Assembly: GCA_030704615.1 (NCBI GenBank)
Contig: CM060733.1
Location: 45,258,001-45,322,000, forward strand
Reading direction: 5' to 3'
Length of the DNA stretch: 64,000 bases
Origin: Takakia lepidozioides
Lineage: Eukaryota > Streptophyta > Takakiopsida > Takakiales > Takakiaceae
The notes under the pieces are model-generated. The model saw only the letters and a program-made list of their open reading frames with translations, made no database searches and was not told where the DNA came from. Each line of letters opens with the position of its first letter. Positions within the stretch are counted from its first letter, which is position 1. The translations under genes were made by a program, and so were the position numbers. This document shows, piece by piece, positions 12,536-23,539 of this stretch.

Positions 12536-12889
12536 GAAACAATCCGCGAATCAGAGAGTGGGTATCTCAAAGAGAGAAGTCCGCAATGAATGCTCATGGG
12601 GAGGGCAGTACACTGTAGCGCTCGGGTTTTCCGCCATGGGAGATGTGCACACAAGACTCCCAGGATGGCGTGCGGGCAAGCTCCTTGGTAGAAGGGGGAT
12701 GCAGCGATGGGAAGGAATGCGGTGCCGATTTGTCCGAGTGACGAAGCCTGATCCAAATCCAGGGAGCCAACTATCTCAAAAATCCACAGTCAGAGTGTTA
12801 ATGAACCTTGTCTCAGGAATGCGACCCCTGGTCTTTGCGCAATAACTGCCAACGGTATGCAGTCAGAAAGTGGGGGGCCGTTCGGATGA

Positions 12890-14125
12890 TGTCGGCTGAA
12901 GGGGAGAAGCCGGCACCGTGCCGTCACATTGCTACCCCCGGATGAAAATTCGGCACCGAATATCCAGCAGGGGCCGCACGAATGAAGTCGGCTCGGGCAG
13001 AGAGGGCGGATGGAAAAACGGCGCCGAATTTCCATCCAAGGCCTTTCGGATGCAGTCGGCTCGGGGGAAAGGCCGCCATCTGGCCCTCACATTACAACCC
13101 CCGGACGGAAATTCGGCACCGAATATACAACAGGGGAAGCCCGGATGAAGTCGCCTCGGGCGCAGAGGCCGGCGCGTGTGCGACAGAGAACATCCCCTGG
13201 ATGGAGATTCGGCACCGAATTTCCATTCGGGCCCCCCCCAAAGGAAGTCGTGTCGGGGGGTCAGGCCAAAAACTGGCCGCAATAAAAACATCCCCAGATG
13301 GAAAAACGGCGCCGAATTTCCATCTGGGGCGGTTCGGATGCAGTCGGGGAGGGGGGAGAGGCCGGCACCTGGCCGTCACATTTCAACCCCCGGACGGAAA
13401 TTCGGCACCGAATATCCAACAGGGGACGCCCGGATGAAGTCGCCTCGGGCGTAGAGGCCGGCGCGTGTGCGACAGAGAACATCCCCTGGATGGAGATTCG
13501 GCGCCGAATTTCCATCCGGGCCCCCCGAAGGAAGTCGTGCCGGGGGTCAGGCCGAAAACTGGCCGCAATAAAAACATCCCCAGATGGAAAAACGGCGCCG
13601 AATTTCCATCTGGGGTGGTTCGGATGCAGTCGGGGAGGGGGGAGAGGCCGGCACCTGGCCGTCACATTTCAACCCCCGGACGGAAATTCGGCACCGAATA
13701 TCCAACAGGGGACGCCCGGATGAAGTCGCCTCGGGCGTAGAGGCCGGCGCGTGTGCGACAGAGAACATCCCCTGGATGGAGATTCGGCGCCGAATTTCCA
13801 TCCGGGCCCCCCAAAGGAAGTCGTGTCGGGGGGTCAGGCCGAAAACTGGCCGCAATAAAAACATCCCCAGATGGAAAAACGGCGCCGAATTTCCATCCGG
13901 GGCGGTTCGGATGCAGTCGGGGAGGGGGGAGAGGCCGGCACCTGGCCGTCATATTTCAACCCCCGGACGGAAATTCGGCACCGAATATCCAACAAAGCGG
14001 CGGAGAGGCCGGCACCTCTTCGACAGAGACCATCCCCCGGATGGAAATTCGGCGCTGAATTTCCATCGGGGCCCCCTCAAAGGAAGTCGCAAAAACCTCC
14101 CAGAATGGAAAAACGGCGCCGAGTT
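12890..14125. repeat. Right tandem array of element B (about 287-bp period)
   Basis: Higher-order units begin with AACCCCCGGACGGAAATTCGG at about 13096, 13385, 13671 and 13958. Each unit holds three variants of a palindromic core: ATTCGGCACCGAATAT, GATTCGGCGCCGAATTTCC and AAAAACGGCGCCGAATTTCC. The many open frames here are repeat translations, not genes. Confidence 0.9.
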
Positions 14126-14289
14126 TCCGTCCGAGGCTGTTCCGATTTGCCTCTAGCAGTCAAGGATTCCAAGAAAAACGTGTCTACAAGTGCACTTCAG
14201 CCACAAAACAAACAGTTAGGTTTGTTTTTCTCCGAAAAATCAATCGGACACGCTCAAAATTACCTGCAGGAAGGTAATTCAGCACTTCG

Positions 14290-15486
14290 AAATACCTGGC
14301 GAATCCCCTTGGAGAATCCCTTGGAGAATCCCCTTCACTCAAAATATGGCTTTCCAAGAAGGACTTGCTTGCGCCAAGAGCAATTGCAGATGTTGTTGCG
14401 GATGGGTTTCTCCTGTACTCCTGTTTAATCAACCTCGATACTGTCTCAACACTTTCCATATAATCCCCATTCGAGACAGGATGGTTATGGAATCCGAAAT
14501 GTACACAAGCTCTTGTCATTGTTCTCAAATGGTGGACAACATAATACATTCTTGCTCCGCACAACGCCAAGCAGGATGGCACAAGTTTGCAGAATTTGTA
14601 GACGAAAGTGTTTGCCAGTGGTGAGGCAGTCCCAGGCTGAAATGGATTTTCCGCCAGACCCTCCCACTCGCTTTGATTATGAACCCCAGACTAAAGAAAG
14701 TGTCTGCAATTCAACTTATCACACCTAAGGTGTCCATTGCAAACTGTTCTCCTGAAAACAAGCTTGTCATCATTTTGAATATTGGATGTTTATGTTCTGC
14801 ACCACGGGTGCCCGTTGTGTTTCTTGTCCATTCCATGCATCATGATTGTTACACCTCCATCTCGCGGAGGAGGAGGCAGCTCGAATAGGATATCGCCATC
14901 AAAAGTCTCTGGCAAGAACTTCACAGGCACCTGCTTCAAATATTCCCAAATCAATTCCTCGCAACTCACTTTTGAAACCTGCCATTTCTCCCATCGCACG
15001 TAGTTTTGGAATGACACTACAAATCTCTTTTTCATCTGCTTCTCCAACTACAGTAGGAAGGACTGGATTTGGAATTTCACTTATGTCATCATCGGACGAA
15101 TCCGAAAGCTCAACGATTGGAGTGGAGGACGTCTGTTCTTTTTTCACCACCACCTCCCTCTTGTCTTCAACAACCGAAGCAGCAGTCCCGGACGTCACAT
15201 ATGATCCAAAGGACTTTCGCCGAGGCTCTCCAAATACTCTGTATCAACCAGGGCGCACTCTCCACTGGCTGACATGAGCCGTCTCATCACGGTTTTGGAA
15301 AGAGTATTTCAACAACTTCCCTTTCAAATCGTACACCTCTTTCTCCAAAAAGATGGAGCCATTCTGAAGTTGAAAACGGGTAGCCAAGACATGTTCCAGA
15401 ACAATTGCAAATACATTGTCAAGGACTTCCTGGGAGAACGGGACTGGTTTGTCTTCAGAGAAGAACTCCGCTTCAGAGGAAGCCAT
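14290..15486 (-). pseudogene. Transposase N-terminal half of element A2
   Basis: Inverted near-copy of A1 3374 to about 4530, starting MASSEAEFFSEDKPV at 15486. It retains the Cys/His finger and breaks off at about 14300 after SFLESHILSEGDS. Beyond the break is a short TTGGAGAATCCC tandem repeat (14300-14335) and then the flank of element B. Where A1 has lost bases (3516-3570), A2 keeps a longer frame, so A1 carries the deletions. Both copies share the frame change near 15255/3605. Confidence 0.75.
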
Positions 15487-16316
15487 CTTCCCTCCTCGCG
15501 TACGTAGATGCCTTGCTATCGCAGACCTTCATTGTAAATCTATTGACTGAGGTCTCAAGAACACTGTTGAAGAATGAGCAGAGAATATCGCGGAGGAAGC
15601 TCACACGACGACTGTGCATATTCTGTTATTCCTTCCAGACATGCAGCCGTCCATTTTAATTACTTTTTTTGTGGGCCCTGTGGTCAGAGTATCCCATAGG
15701 AGCAATGTTGGCAGCTGTTAAGCCTTTAATCAGAACCTCATCAATAAACACAACAACAAGCCGACTTCCTGGAAGCATGCCACAAGACTGAGGGTGGGAT
15801 AGCAGATTAAGTAAATGCATCTTTATACTACTACCAATGATATGCGCACTTGGAAAGTTCAAACTGTAAAATGAACGTGGGGTTGGTTAACAAGGATGAA
15901 TGTGTATGATATCAATTTTTTTTGTCATCAAACACTCGTTCATTTACATATATTTGTCTAAGATTGTGCGCTAAGATGTATGAGATTCTCTGTTATTTTA
16001 ATTTATTGAAACCGTTCTAATAAACAACGCGCCGTTTATTTTGGGAGACACACGTCAGACATCGATATCTATATTGAATACGAACAGCTGTACACTAATT
16101 GCTGGCAGGTGCACCAATAAGGGAACGACTATGTGTAACGGTCACGCAAGAGGGAATCCGATGCTTCTACAGACAATCCACAACGCACGCAATCCCGCAA
16201 GAAATTGAGAGTCATTTTGTCTTTCTAGTTTTTGCACTTAGAGGGAGAGTGGTAGTCAAGCTGGAGAGGGTTCCTTCTACAATACGAAAGAGAAGGAAGT
16301 CTCTTTATTTTACATC
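15487..16316 (+). pseudogene. A2 intergenic region and 5' end of its accessory gene, cut by an LTR
   Basis: This is the inverted equivalent of A1 3373-2546. From about 16099 an open frame reads into VVVKLERVPSTIRKRRKS, the accessory-gene N-terminus, and stops matching exactly at 16316, where an LTR begins. In this copy the frame upstream of VVVKLERVP stays open (CAA where A1 has TAA), suggesting the true protein start lies upstream of the A1 ORF start. Confidence 0.65.
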
Positions 16317-18738
16317 TGTCAAGTTATTTTACCACTAGTGTGAAACTAGCTAGGAAATAGCTAGCTTTTATATATTGACATTTGGGAATGGCCCAAGTGT
16401 CAATCCAGGGGTCAAGGCAGATTTAGGCCCTGGAGTGGTTATCTTCACGGCAAGCGCGGGAGGCTCATCTTTCTCGAGTTGAGCCTCACCGCGCCTAGCC
16501 ATGGCGCCGTAGTGTGGATTCCCCATGGGTGGGGTGCACTTGGCTTGACTTGTATTTGAGTGATGAGTTTATATATACATGAGTTGATGCTTCAGCTTTG
16601 TGAGCTCGCATGAGCTTGTGCATGTATTCTTCTTCTTCTTCTTTATCACTCGAGAAAGATCAGCTCGAGTCTGTGAGTGCCAGGTTCGAGTTGTTTTGTA
16701 GCACTTGTGTTTTCATGAGAAGCGGTTCAGCCTAGAGTGCAGGGATCCGTGCATGAGCCTATCCAAAGTGGATAGAGTGCAAAGGCGAACAGGTTGCAGG
16801 TTTGCAATGGATAGAGAGGCGGGTAGCCTATGTTGAAGAGCGGCATTGCATAGCTAAACGCTATGGCAACCAAGTTTGGGTCGTCCTCCAGTCCATTGTA
16901 CATTAACTCCGCCTGAAGCGGGGGAGATGCTGGTCTCGAGTGGGCGAACTGGTGGTCGTCTTCTTCAGCTGCAGGCCGAGTTAAGGAGCTGCAGCAATGT
17001 GGAGCTGCGAGGGTGTTAGATGTAAGTCACAGTTATCGGGAGCTCCCAACTTCAAGCTCATAAGGAGGTATGAGTGAAGAGAGATGGCTGATTTCTCTTG
17101 TATACAAGCCAATGCATTTGTGGCTATGTTGAGTTGGGGGTTTCAATCTGAAACTCCAGCGGTATGAAGGCTCTTGCCATGGCAAGAGCGGGGCTGGAAC
17201 ATGAGCTAAGAGGTGCGGCAAGGCCATAGAATGTGCACCTAAGGTTTCAGAGCTTGGAAGAAAAGCTCTTGTACCACAAGAGGAGTGTCTTGTGGCTGGA
17301 AATGTAAGCCTTAGGATTTCAGGAGCTTGGCAAGGGCTGTGGAGTGCTTAGTCTTGTTTTAGAGAGCATCAAGGAGCCAAGGAGCCAAGATAGGGGGCTG
17401 ATATCTCTTGTGTGAAGAGGTTGCATGTGTGGAGCATATATTCAGCTCATTGAAGCTTCCATCTTCAAGCTTGGAGGGCAAGCAAGGAAGAGGGAAGGGC
17501 TGACTTCCCTTATGTGAGGGCAATGCATGTGTGGAGCATGCTATCAGCCTGGTGAAGGCTTGTACTTTCAGGTGTGGGAGTGCAAGAAAGGAAGGAATGG
17601 GCTGTTTTCCCTGTAGGGCAAGTGAGGAGCATGCTTTCAGCTTGCTGAAGCTTGTAATTTCAGGTTTGTGGGTGCAAGAAATGAAGCAAAGGAGCTGATT
17701 CTCTTATGGTGAGAGTGGGGCATGTGTGGAGCTTGCCTTCAGCCCATTGAGGCTCTTTTTTTCAAGCTTTAGAACGGAAGGTCTAGGGCTGGTTTCCACT
17801 TGGAGTGAAAGAAAAACACTTGTAGGGCCTATGTGAGTTGGGGTTTCAACTTCAAGCTTGAAGGGAGCGCAACTCTTGAAGCAGTAGGTGCAAGGGCTGG
17901 AATAGGCTCTAAGACAGATGCTATGGTCAAGAGAGTGCTTGAATGAGTGCTCACAAGGGCTGGAAACCAGTAGGGCTTGGTTGTTTGCCATTGAGTTTAG
18001 TGGTGTGTTTGGTGTCGTGGCCCTTTGCCTTGAGGGCAGTGGGTCGGGACACAGGAGGGGCTGCCCCTGTGGTGGGGGCAGTGGCAGCGATAGATACGGG
18101 GGCTGAAGCACCCTTGAGTGCCCAAGGCACTCAAGGAGGCGGAGGCGCTCACTAGGTGGAGCCCCGCACACCGGGTTGCGGTGGGGGTGGCTCCACAAGG
18201 GGTGGTGGTAGCTTAGCGGGACTTAGTGGGGGTGGCATAAGACTCACCTTGGGGCGGAGACCTCGTGGTGGGAATCGTGGGGAGTCTTGGGACTCATCAC
18301 AGCCCAATGGGGCCGTGGTGGGTGGGCCAAGACTCACCGCAACTCATCACCGGGAGTCGAGGGTCTTCGTGGTGGTTCGCCATAAAATGGCATGGTTGTT
18401 TGTGAAACCCCCGCGGACAGTCACAGAAGTATATATAGGGAGTAGTAACCCCGAGAACGGTGCAAGCCCGTTGGTGACCAAAAACTAGTGAGTAAGCGAG
18501 CGAGCCGGAAAGCGACCAAAGAGTAGGGAGCTGTTCTGGACTGCCATCTATCAAAGGGAATTTCCACTAGGCCCAAATTGGTGGAGGGTCTTTCGGGAGA
18601 GCGAAGGGGGACCGTTATGTCCCGGTGAGCAGCCGAAGCTCTAAGTTGGCCCGGCGGCCAGGTTGGGAGTCAGGCGCGCGCATCAAAGTGAGTAACTATG
18701 ACTTGAGGGGGGAGCTTACCGAAGTGAGGTGCACGACA
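16317..18738 (+). mobile_element. 5' LTR (about 2.4 kb) of a Ty3/gypsy element
   Basis: The left edge is precise: A2 sequence ends in TTTTACATC and TGTCAAG starts at 16317. The right edge is GACA at 18735-18738, two bases before a tRNA-iMet primer-binding site. TGTC...GACA ends match the solo LTR at 7555-7991, which shares several internal blocks but is only 437 bases. The extra length here is largely degenerate repeats and Ser/Gly-biased sequence. Confidence 0.75.
17400..17810 (+). repeat. Degenerate tandem repeats inside the long LTR
   Basis: Units of about 90-105 bases start near 17409, 17512, 17609 and 17705. Each contains a GCATGTGTGGAGC-like word, TTCAGC, GAAGCTT and a GGGCTG-TTCCC block. 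More decayed units extend upstream to about 17040. Confidence 0.7.
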
Positions 18739-18740
18739 CT

Positions 18741-18752
18741 TGGTATCAGAGC
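18741..18752 (+). promoter_or_regulatory. tRNA-iMet primer-binding site
   Basis: TGGTATCAGAGC is complementary to the 3' end of initiator methionine tRNA, the usual minus-strand primer of plant LTR retrotransposons. It lies two bases after the LTR end. Confidence 0.85.
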
Positions 18753-18793
18753 TTAGAGTTCAGTACACGATCGTCCTTGGGATTGGCCTCATC

Positions 18794-19979
18794 ATGGGGT
18801 CGGACAAGCCAAAGCGAAAGCGGAACGGCCCAAAAGATGATGATCTTGGTGAGCCCGATGGGGGCGACGTGTCACCGAAGCGGCCGTTTGAAGAAGTGAT
18901 GCAGGTTTCTGAAAACGAGGCCGCTCAAGAGCGGGAAGAATCTGAGGAGTCGGAGCTCGGGAATCCCTGAGAGCTCTGACAAACCAACAGATGCCTCCCA
19001 TGCCGGCAGCCTTTTGGGAAGGGTTGTTGGCGCAGTTTGGCGGGACGTTGAAAGACATGTTGAAGGCGGCTAATGTCACTTCCACTAAGGCAAAGTTTAA
19101 GGTGAAGCCTAAGGAACCCGGCACCTTCGAGGGCGTCCAAAATCAGAAGGCACTCAACACTTGGCTCTTGGAGCTAGAGCAGTACTTCCGGGCGGCCAAG
19201 TTGAGTGACGAGGATCGGGTGGAAGTGGCTCCCACCTATTTGAGGGGCTATGCTCAACAATGGTGGCAGAAACGCCTTCACAACCGAGGTCCAAGCCCGG
19301 AAACCTTGAACTGGAGTGGGTTCAAGGAATTGATGAAGAGATAGTTTGTGCCCCTCAACGCGTCCTGGCTTGCCCACAGATGACATTCGGGGATATGTCC
19401 AGGCTTTAAATGTGCTGTTGCTCGAAGTCGCGGATATGGCAGAACCAGAAATGTCTTCAAGTTTGTGGCGGGATTGGCCCCATGGGCCAGGCGGAAATTG
19501 GAGGAGAAGCCACCTAAGACTTTGAACGAGGCAATTGAGAGGGCTGAATGTTTCTCGGATGTCCCTAGGGGGGAAAGACAAAGCCGTACGGAGCTGAACC
19601 ACAAGAAGACCCGGCGGGAAGGTGACTCCTTCCGACCGGAAAAGAAGTGGGATAGGCCACGCGGCGACAATGGCACGTGGAAATCAAAGGGAGGGCCTTC
19701 ACACGTCAAGGCGGCACCTGGTGCTCCGAAAGAAAAAGTAGGTGCAGCGCCTTATGGCGGACAGAAGGCGGAGTGTGTTTCAATTGTGGGGAGCCCGGAC
19801 ACATAGCCAAGAAGTGCACGAAACCCCGACAATTGAACATGACTCGAGCGACCACGGAGCTGTTGGAAGATACCATCAGTCGCTTGGTGGAAGCGGTGGT
19901 CGCCAGGACTTGCAAGGTAGGCAACTATTATTGTGAGTTGTATCAGGAAACGGGCGCCCTGCGTAAAGAGAGTCAGTGA
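18794..19979 (+). pseudogene. gag of the Ty3/gypsy element at 16317
   Basis: ATG at 18794 opens a Lys/Arg-rich leader, followed after a stop near 18968 by a retrotransposon gag domain (FEGVQNQKALNTWLLELEQY, then YAQQWWQKRL) at 18991-19342. After further frame breaks a CCHC zinc knuckle, CFNCGEPGHIAKKC, lies at about 19778-19820. At least two stops or shifts separate the parts. Gag forms the virus-like particle, and the knuckle binds RNA. Confidence 0.75.
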
Positions 19980-22330
19980 TTGTTCGTAGATGGGATAATA
20001 TCCGGAACTAACGTGTCGTTGTTGGTGGACACAGGAGCGTCGCATTCCTTCATGACACGGCAACGGCGCAAAAGCCTGGGACTCCCGACAAGTGACGTGG
20101 GGGCCTCTATATTGAGGTGTGTTCTGCTAAAGAAGAACCACAAATAGCGACGAGGTTGGCGTTCGATGTTCCTCTTCAACTGGGGAGTTGGGAGGGACGT
20201 AAGAACTTCACCATCTGCAAGATCGATGGAGTGGATCTCATTTTGGGGATGACATTTTTGAGCAAATCCGGAGCGGTCATAGATGGCCGCATGAGAGTAG
20301 TCACGCTCCCATGTGGGAATGGTGGCGAGGTCTTATGAGTGTCAGAAACGCCCAAACCGTGGAGGGGCAAATAAACTTCTGTCAGCAAGGGAGTGGGCCG
20401 TGGAGGAGTCACACGAGCCCCAGTTTTTGCTTTACGTCAAAGAAGTAAAGGATGAGAAGGCAATGGGGAGCCGAGCCCAGATGGATCAAGGGGATTTTGG
20501 AGAGAAATACCAGGATGTGATGCCGGAGGATTACCAAGCGGCTTGCCACCGTGAAGAGGGAGAAGAGGAGTTGACAACAAGATTGAGGTGATAGCGGGGT
20601 CGGAAACGCTTGCCAAGGCGCCCTACCGACTGAGCCATAGAGAGTTGGTAGAGCTGAAGACTCACAACTCAAGGATCTAATGTCAAAGGGGACATCCAGC
20701 CGAAGGGAGTCACTTACGGAGCCCGTGCTATTCGCAGACAAGAAGGATGGTAGGACGTTGCGGATGTGTGTCGATTATAGGGCTCTGCATAAGGTGACTA
20801 TAAAAAACCGGTAGACTTTGCCAAGGATCGATGCCTTTCGACCGGTGGCAGGAGCGAAAGTATTCAGCCGGATCAATTTGCGCTCCGGCTATCATCAAAT
20901 TCGAGAGTGGCGGAAGGAGATGAGGAGAAGACCTGCGTTGCAAGACGAGGTATGGTTCATATGAGTTCTTGGTGATGACTTTTGGGCTCACCAACGCATT
21001 TGCGACATGGAGCACAGCTGATGAACAACCTTTTCCAGGAGTGGTTGGTGACTTTGTGATCGTGTACATTGACGACATCTTGTGTACTCGCGAAAACAAA
21101 GGAGGAAGCAACTGGAGCACCTAAAAAGCGTTGTTCCAGAAATTGCGGGACGGGAAACTGTACGCCAAAGCTTTTCAAAGTGCGGAATGCAGGGTCACTA
21201 AGTTGAGTTCCTGGGACATGTGATTTACATAGGATGGGATCAAAATGGATGACAGAAAGGTGAGGCGGATCTGGGACTGGGAGCCTCCGACTTCAGTCCC
21301 GGAGGGAGTGCGATCCTGCCTAGGAATCGCCTCCTATTACGGAAGTATGTGAGAAATTTCGCCAAGATCAAGGGGCGCTGTCGATGTCGACTTCTGTGTA
21401 AATCAAAGTCTAGGTATGGAACACCTTTTGTGGCCAAGCGTTTGCTGATTGAAAGCAGCGGGATGGCGGACGCTTTTCTAGTCTTGAAAATCCAGGAGTC
21501 GAATGTCCGTTCGAGATTCATACAGATGAGTGGATTCGCGATTGGGGGGTACTTATGAAGAGGAAAGTCAAGTGGCTACGAAGTAAGAAACTGAATTGAA
21601 GGGGAGCGACGGTGGCCGACGCACGAGAAAGAGATGAAGGCGGGTGGGCATTGCCTTGAGCTTTGGCGCCACTATGTTGGTTCCAACCCAGTGAAGGTAT
21701 TCATGGACAAGTCACGGTGAAGTATTGTGCCACGCAGCCTAAGTGGTCTCCAAAACAACTTAGGTGGCAAGATAATTGGCGTGTCGACGTGGATACTAGT
21801 ACAAAACCGGGACGGGACAAGTGGGGGCCGATGCTTGAGTAGAAACCAGAGCTCATGTTGGTTGTACAGGGGCGAGACGGGGCTCCAAAAGAGAAAGATC
21901 CAAAAGGCTTGCCGGAGGATGAAGCTGGCAAGCCGTGATGTAGGATTTGAGGAGGGGGTTAAATCGCATTTCCACTTGCAAAATGGATTGACCGGTATAA
22001 GCAAAAGCGTCTCTGTGGCCGAAGGGAGGGATCAGAGATTGTCTCTTGAGAGAATGCCATGAGGGCCCGCTTTGCGGGCCATGGCGGAGCCAAGCGCACC
22101 GCGACGCTCGTGAAGAAAGAGTATTTCTGGCCCAAACTGAGGGAGGAGGTCGAGGAGTTAGTCAAGACATGCACAAATGCCAACAAAACTCGAGCGAGTA
22201 CAAAAAGCAAGCGGGGGCTGTTACAACCCTTGCTGATTCCAGAAGGGGACTGGGGAAAACGTTCGATGGAGCTGACTGCTATGCCGCTGTCCAAAATGAT
22301 CGAGTGCAATCATGGGGGGGTGGATTAGGT
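19980..22330 (+). pseudogene. pol remnant (PR-RT-IN) of the element at 16317
   Basis: An aspartic protease motif LLVDTGASHSF lies near 20020. Reverse transcriptase pieces follow: [18 protein letters not shown] near 20755, then FVIVYIDDIL with the catalytic Asp pair at about 21051-21080. An integrase zinc-binding piece, AGHGGAKRTATLVKKEYFW, lies at 22075-22130. Many stops and frameshifts interrupt it and no RNase H is readable, so it is a dead copy. Confidence 0.75.
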
Positions 22331-22546
22331 TTAATAAAATGGGCCATTTCATCCCCACCAAGGGCCGGGCAACGGGCAAGCGGAGATGGGGCGGAAGGCT
22401 ATGAGACTACAGCCTGCTGCCCTCTCTAATTAGACCCAACCAATTGGCTCATAAAGTGTAGATACATTATGGACAACGTCCTCTGGCCCAGGGAGATCCC
22501 GTTCGAATTTGCCAAACAAGACCTCCCACGCACGCCCTTCTCCTCC

Positions 22547-23046
22547 NNNNNNNNNNNNNNNNNNNNNNNNNNNNNNNNNNNNNNNNNNNNNNNNNNNNNN
22601 NNNNNNNNNNNNNNNNNNNNNNNNNNNNNNNNNNNNNNNNNNNNNNNNNNNNNNNNNNNNNNNNNNNNNNNNNNNNNNNNNNNNNNNNNNNNNNNNNNNN
22701 NNNNNNNNNNNNNNNNNNNNNNNNNNNNNNNNNNNNNNNNNNNNNNNNNNNNNNNNNNNNNNNNNNNNNNNNNNNNNNNNNNNNNNNNNNNNNNNNNNNN
22801 NNNNNNNNNNNNNNNNNNNNNNNNNNNNNNNNNNNNNNNNNNNNNNNNNNNNNNNNNNNNNNNNNNNNNNNNNNNNNNNNNNNNNNNNNNNNNNNNNNNN
22901 NNNNNNNNNNNNNNNNNNNNNNNNNNNNNNNNNNNNNNNNNNNNNNNNNNNNNNNNNNNNNNNNNNNNNNNNNNNNNNNNNNNNNNNNNNNNNNNNNNNN
23001 NNNNNNNNNNNNNNNNNNNNNNNNNNNNNNNNNNNNNNNNNNNNNN
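22547..23046. other. Scaffold gap of exactly 500 N
   Basis: 500 unknown bases, a conventional fixed gap size. The true distance and content are unknown. The predicted frames across it are artefacts. Confidence 0.99.
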
Positions 23047-23520
23047 TCTCTCCCCCCCCCCCCACCCCCCCCCTTCTTCACTCACAACTCCTCCCACCTG
23101 ATTTGCACCTTGTGCAACCCATCATGAACAGGTAGAACTCCTCGCCCCCCCTCCCCCCCCCCTCCAGCCCCCCCCCCCCCCCCCCCAAGGAAACCCCCCC
23201 CTGACTTCATCCTTTTCAACACAGTTACGTGATCTTAAGATCCCCTTTTGAATCATCCCCCTCCTCTTACCACCCCCCCCCCACCCCACATTTCCCTCCC
23301 CCCCCCCTCCCCCCCCATATGTCCCCCAGCCCTCCACCTATCAGTCCCCCTTAGTTCCCTCCTCCCAACCCCCTTTGCACTGTGCCCTCCCCCCCTCCCG
23401 CCCTGCGGTACCCCCCCTCCCCCCACCCCCCCCTCCCCCCCCTTCCCATTATCCCCCCCACCCCCCTCCCCACCCCTCCTTCCCACCTCCCCCCCCCCCA
23501 CCCCCCCCTCTCACCCCCAC
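23047..23520. repeat. C-rich low-complexity edge of the gap
   Basis: Nearly pure C runs broken by A or T, with short ordinary stretches. It adjoins the gap and is probably poor-quality or collapsed sequence. No gene is supported. Confidence 0.7.
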
Positions 23521-23539
23521 ATATACAAACAAAAAATCA

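Larger units (their letters stand above)
8456..14125. mobile_element. Element B: transposon with inverted tandem-repeat ends
   Basis: A transposase gene on the minus strand (12535-9070) lies between two arrays whose units are near reverse complements. Left units read GAAATTCGGCGCCATTTTTCC and right units GGAAAAACGGCGCCGAATTTCC. The block separates two parts of inverted element A2 (about 240 bases of A sequence are missing at the junction), so it looks like an insertion into A2. Foldback-like long terminal repeats made of tandem units, with a MULE-like transposase inside, is the simplest reading. The precise ends are not defined. Confidence 0.55.
16317..22430 (+). mobile_element. Ty3/gypsy retrotransposon inserted in A2, truncated at the gap
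   Basis: Order is LTR, primer-binding site, gag, protease, reverse transcriptase and an integrase zinc-binding region, as in Ty3/gypsy. It is heavily mutated. The 3' end and second LTR are not visible and may lie in the N gap. Confidence 0.75.

Noticed and set aside
8456-14125. CRISPR array
   Set aside because: Repeats are long and palindromic, the spacers are themselves repeated, and the context is eukaryotic transposons.
12982-14428. Several long overlapping ORFs on both strands
   Set aside because: They translate the 287-bp tandem array. Similar peptides appear in several frames and on both strands.
22426-23135. ORFs spanning the N gap
   Set aside because: Most of each frame is unknown bases.
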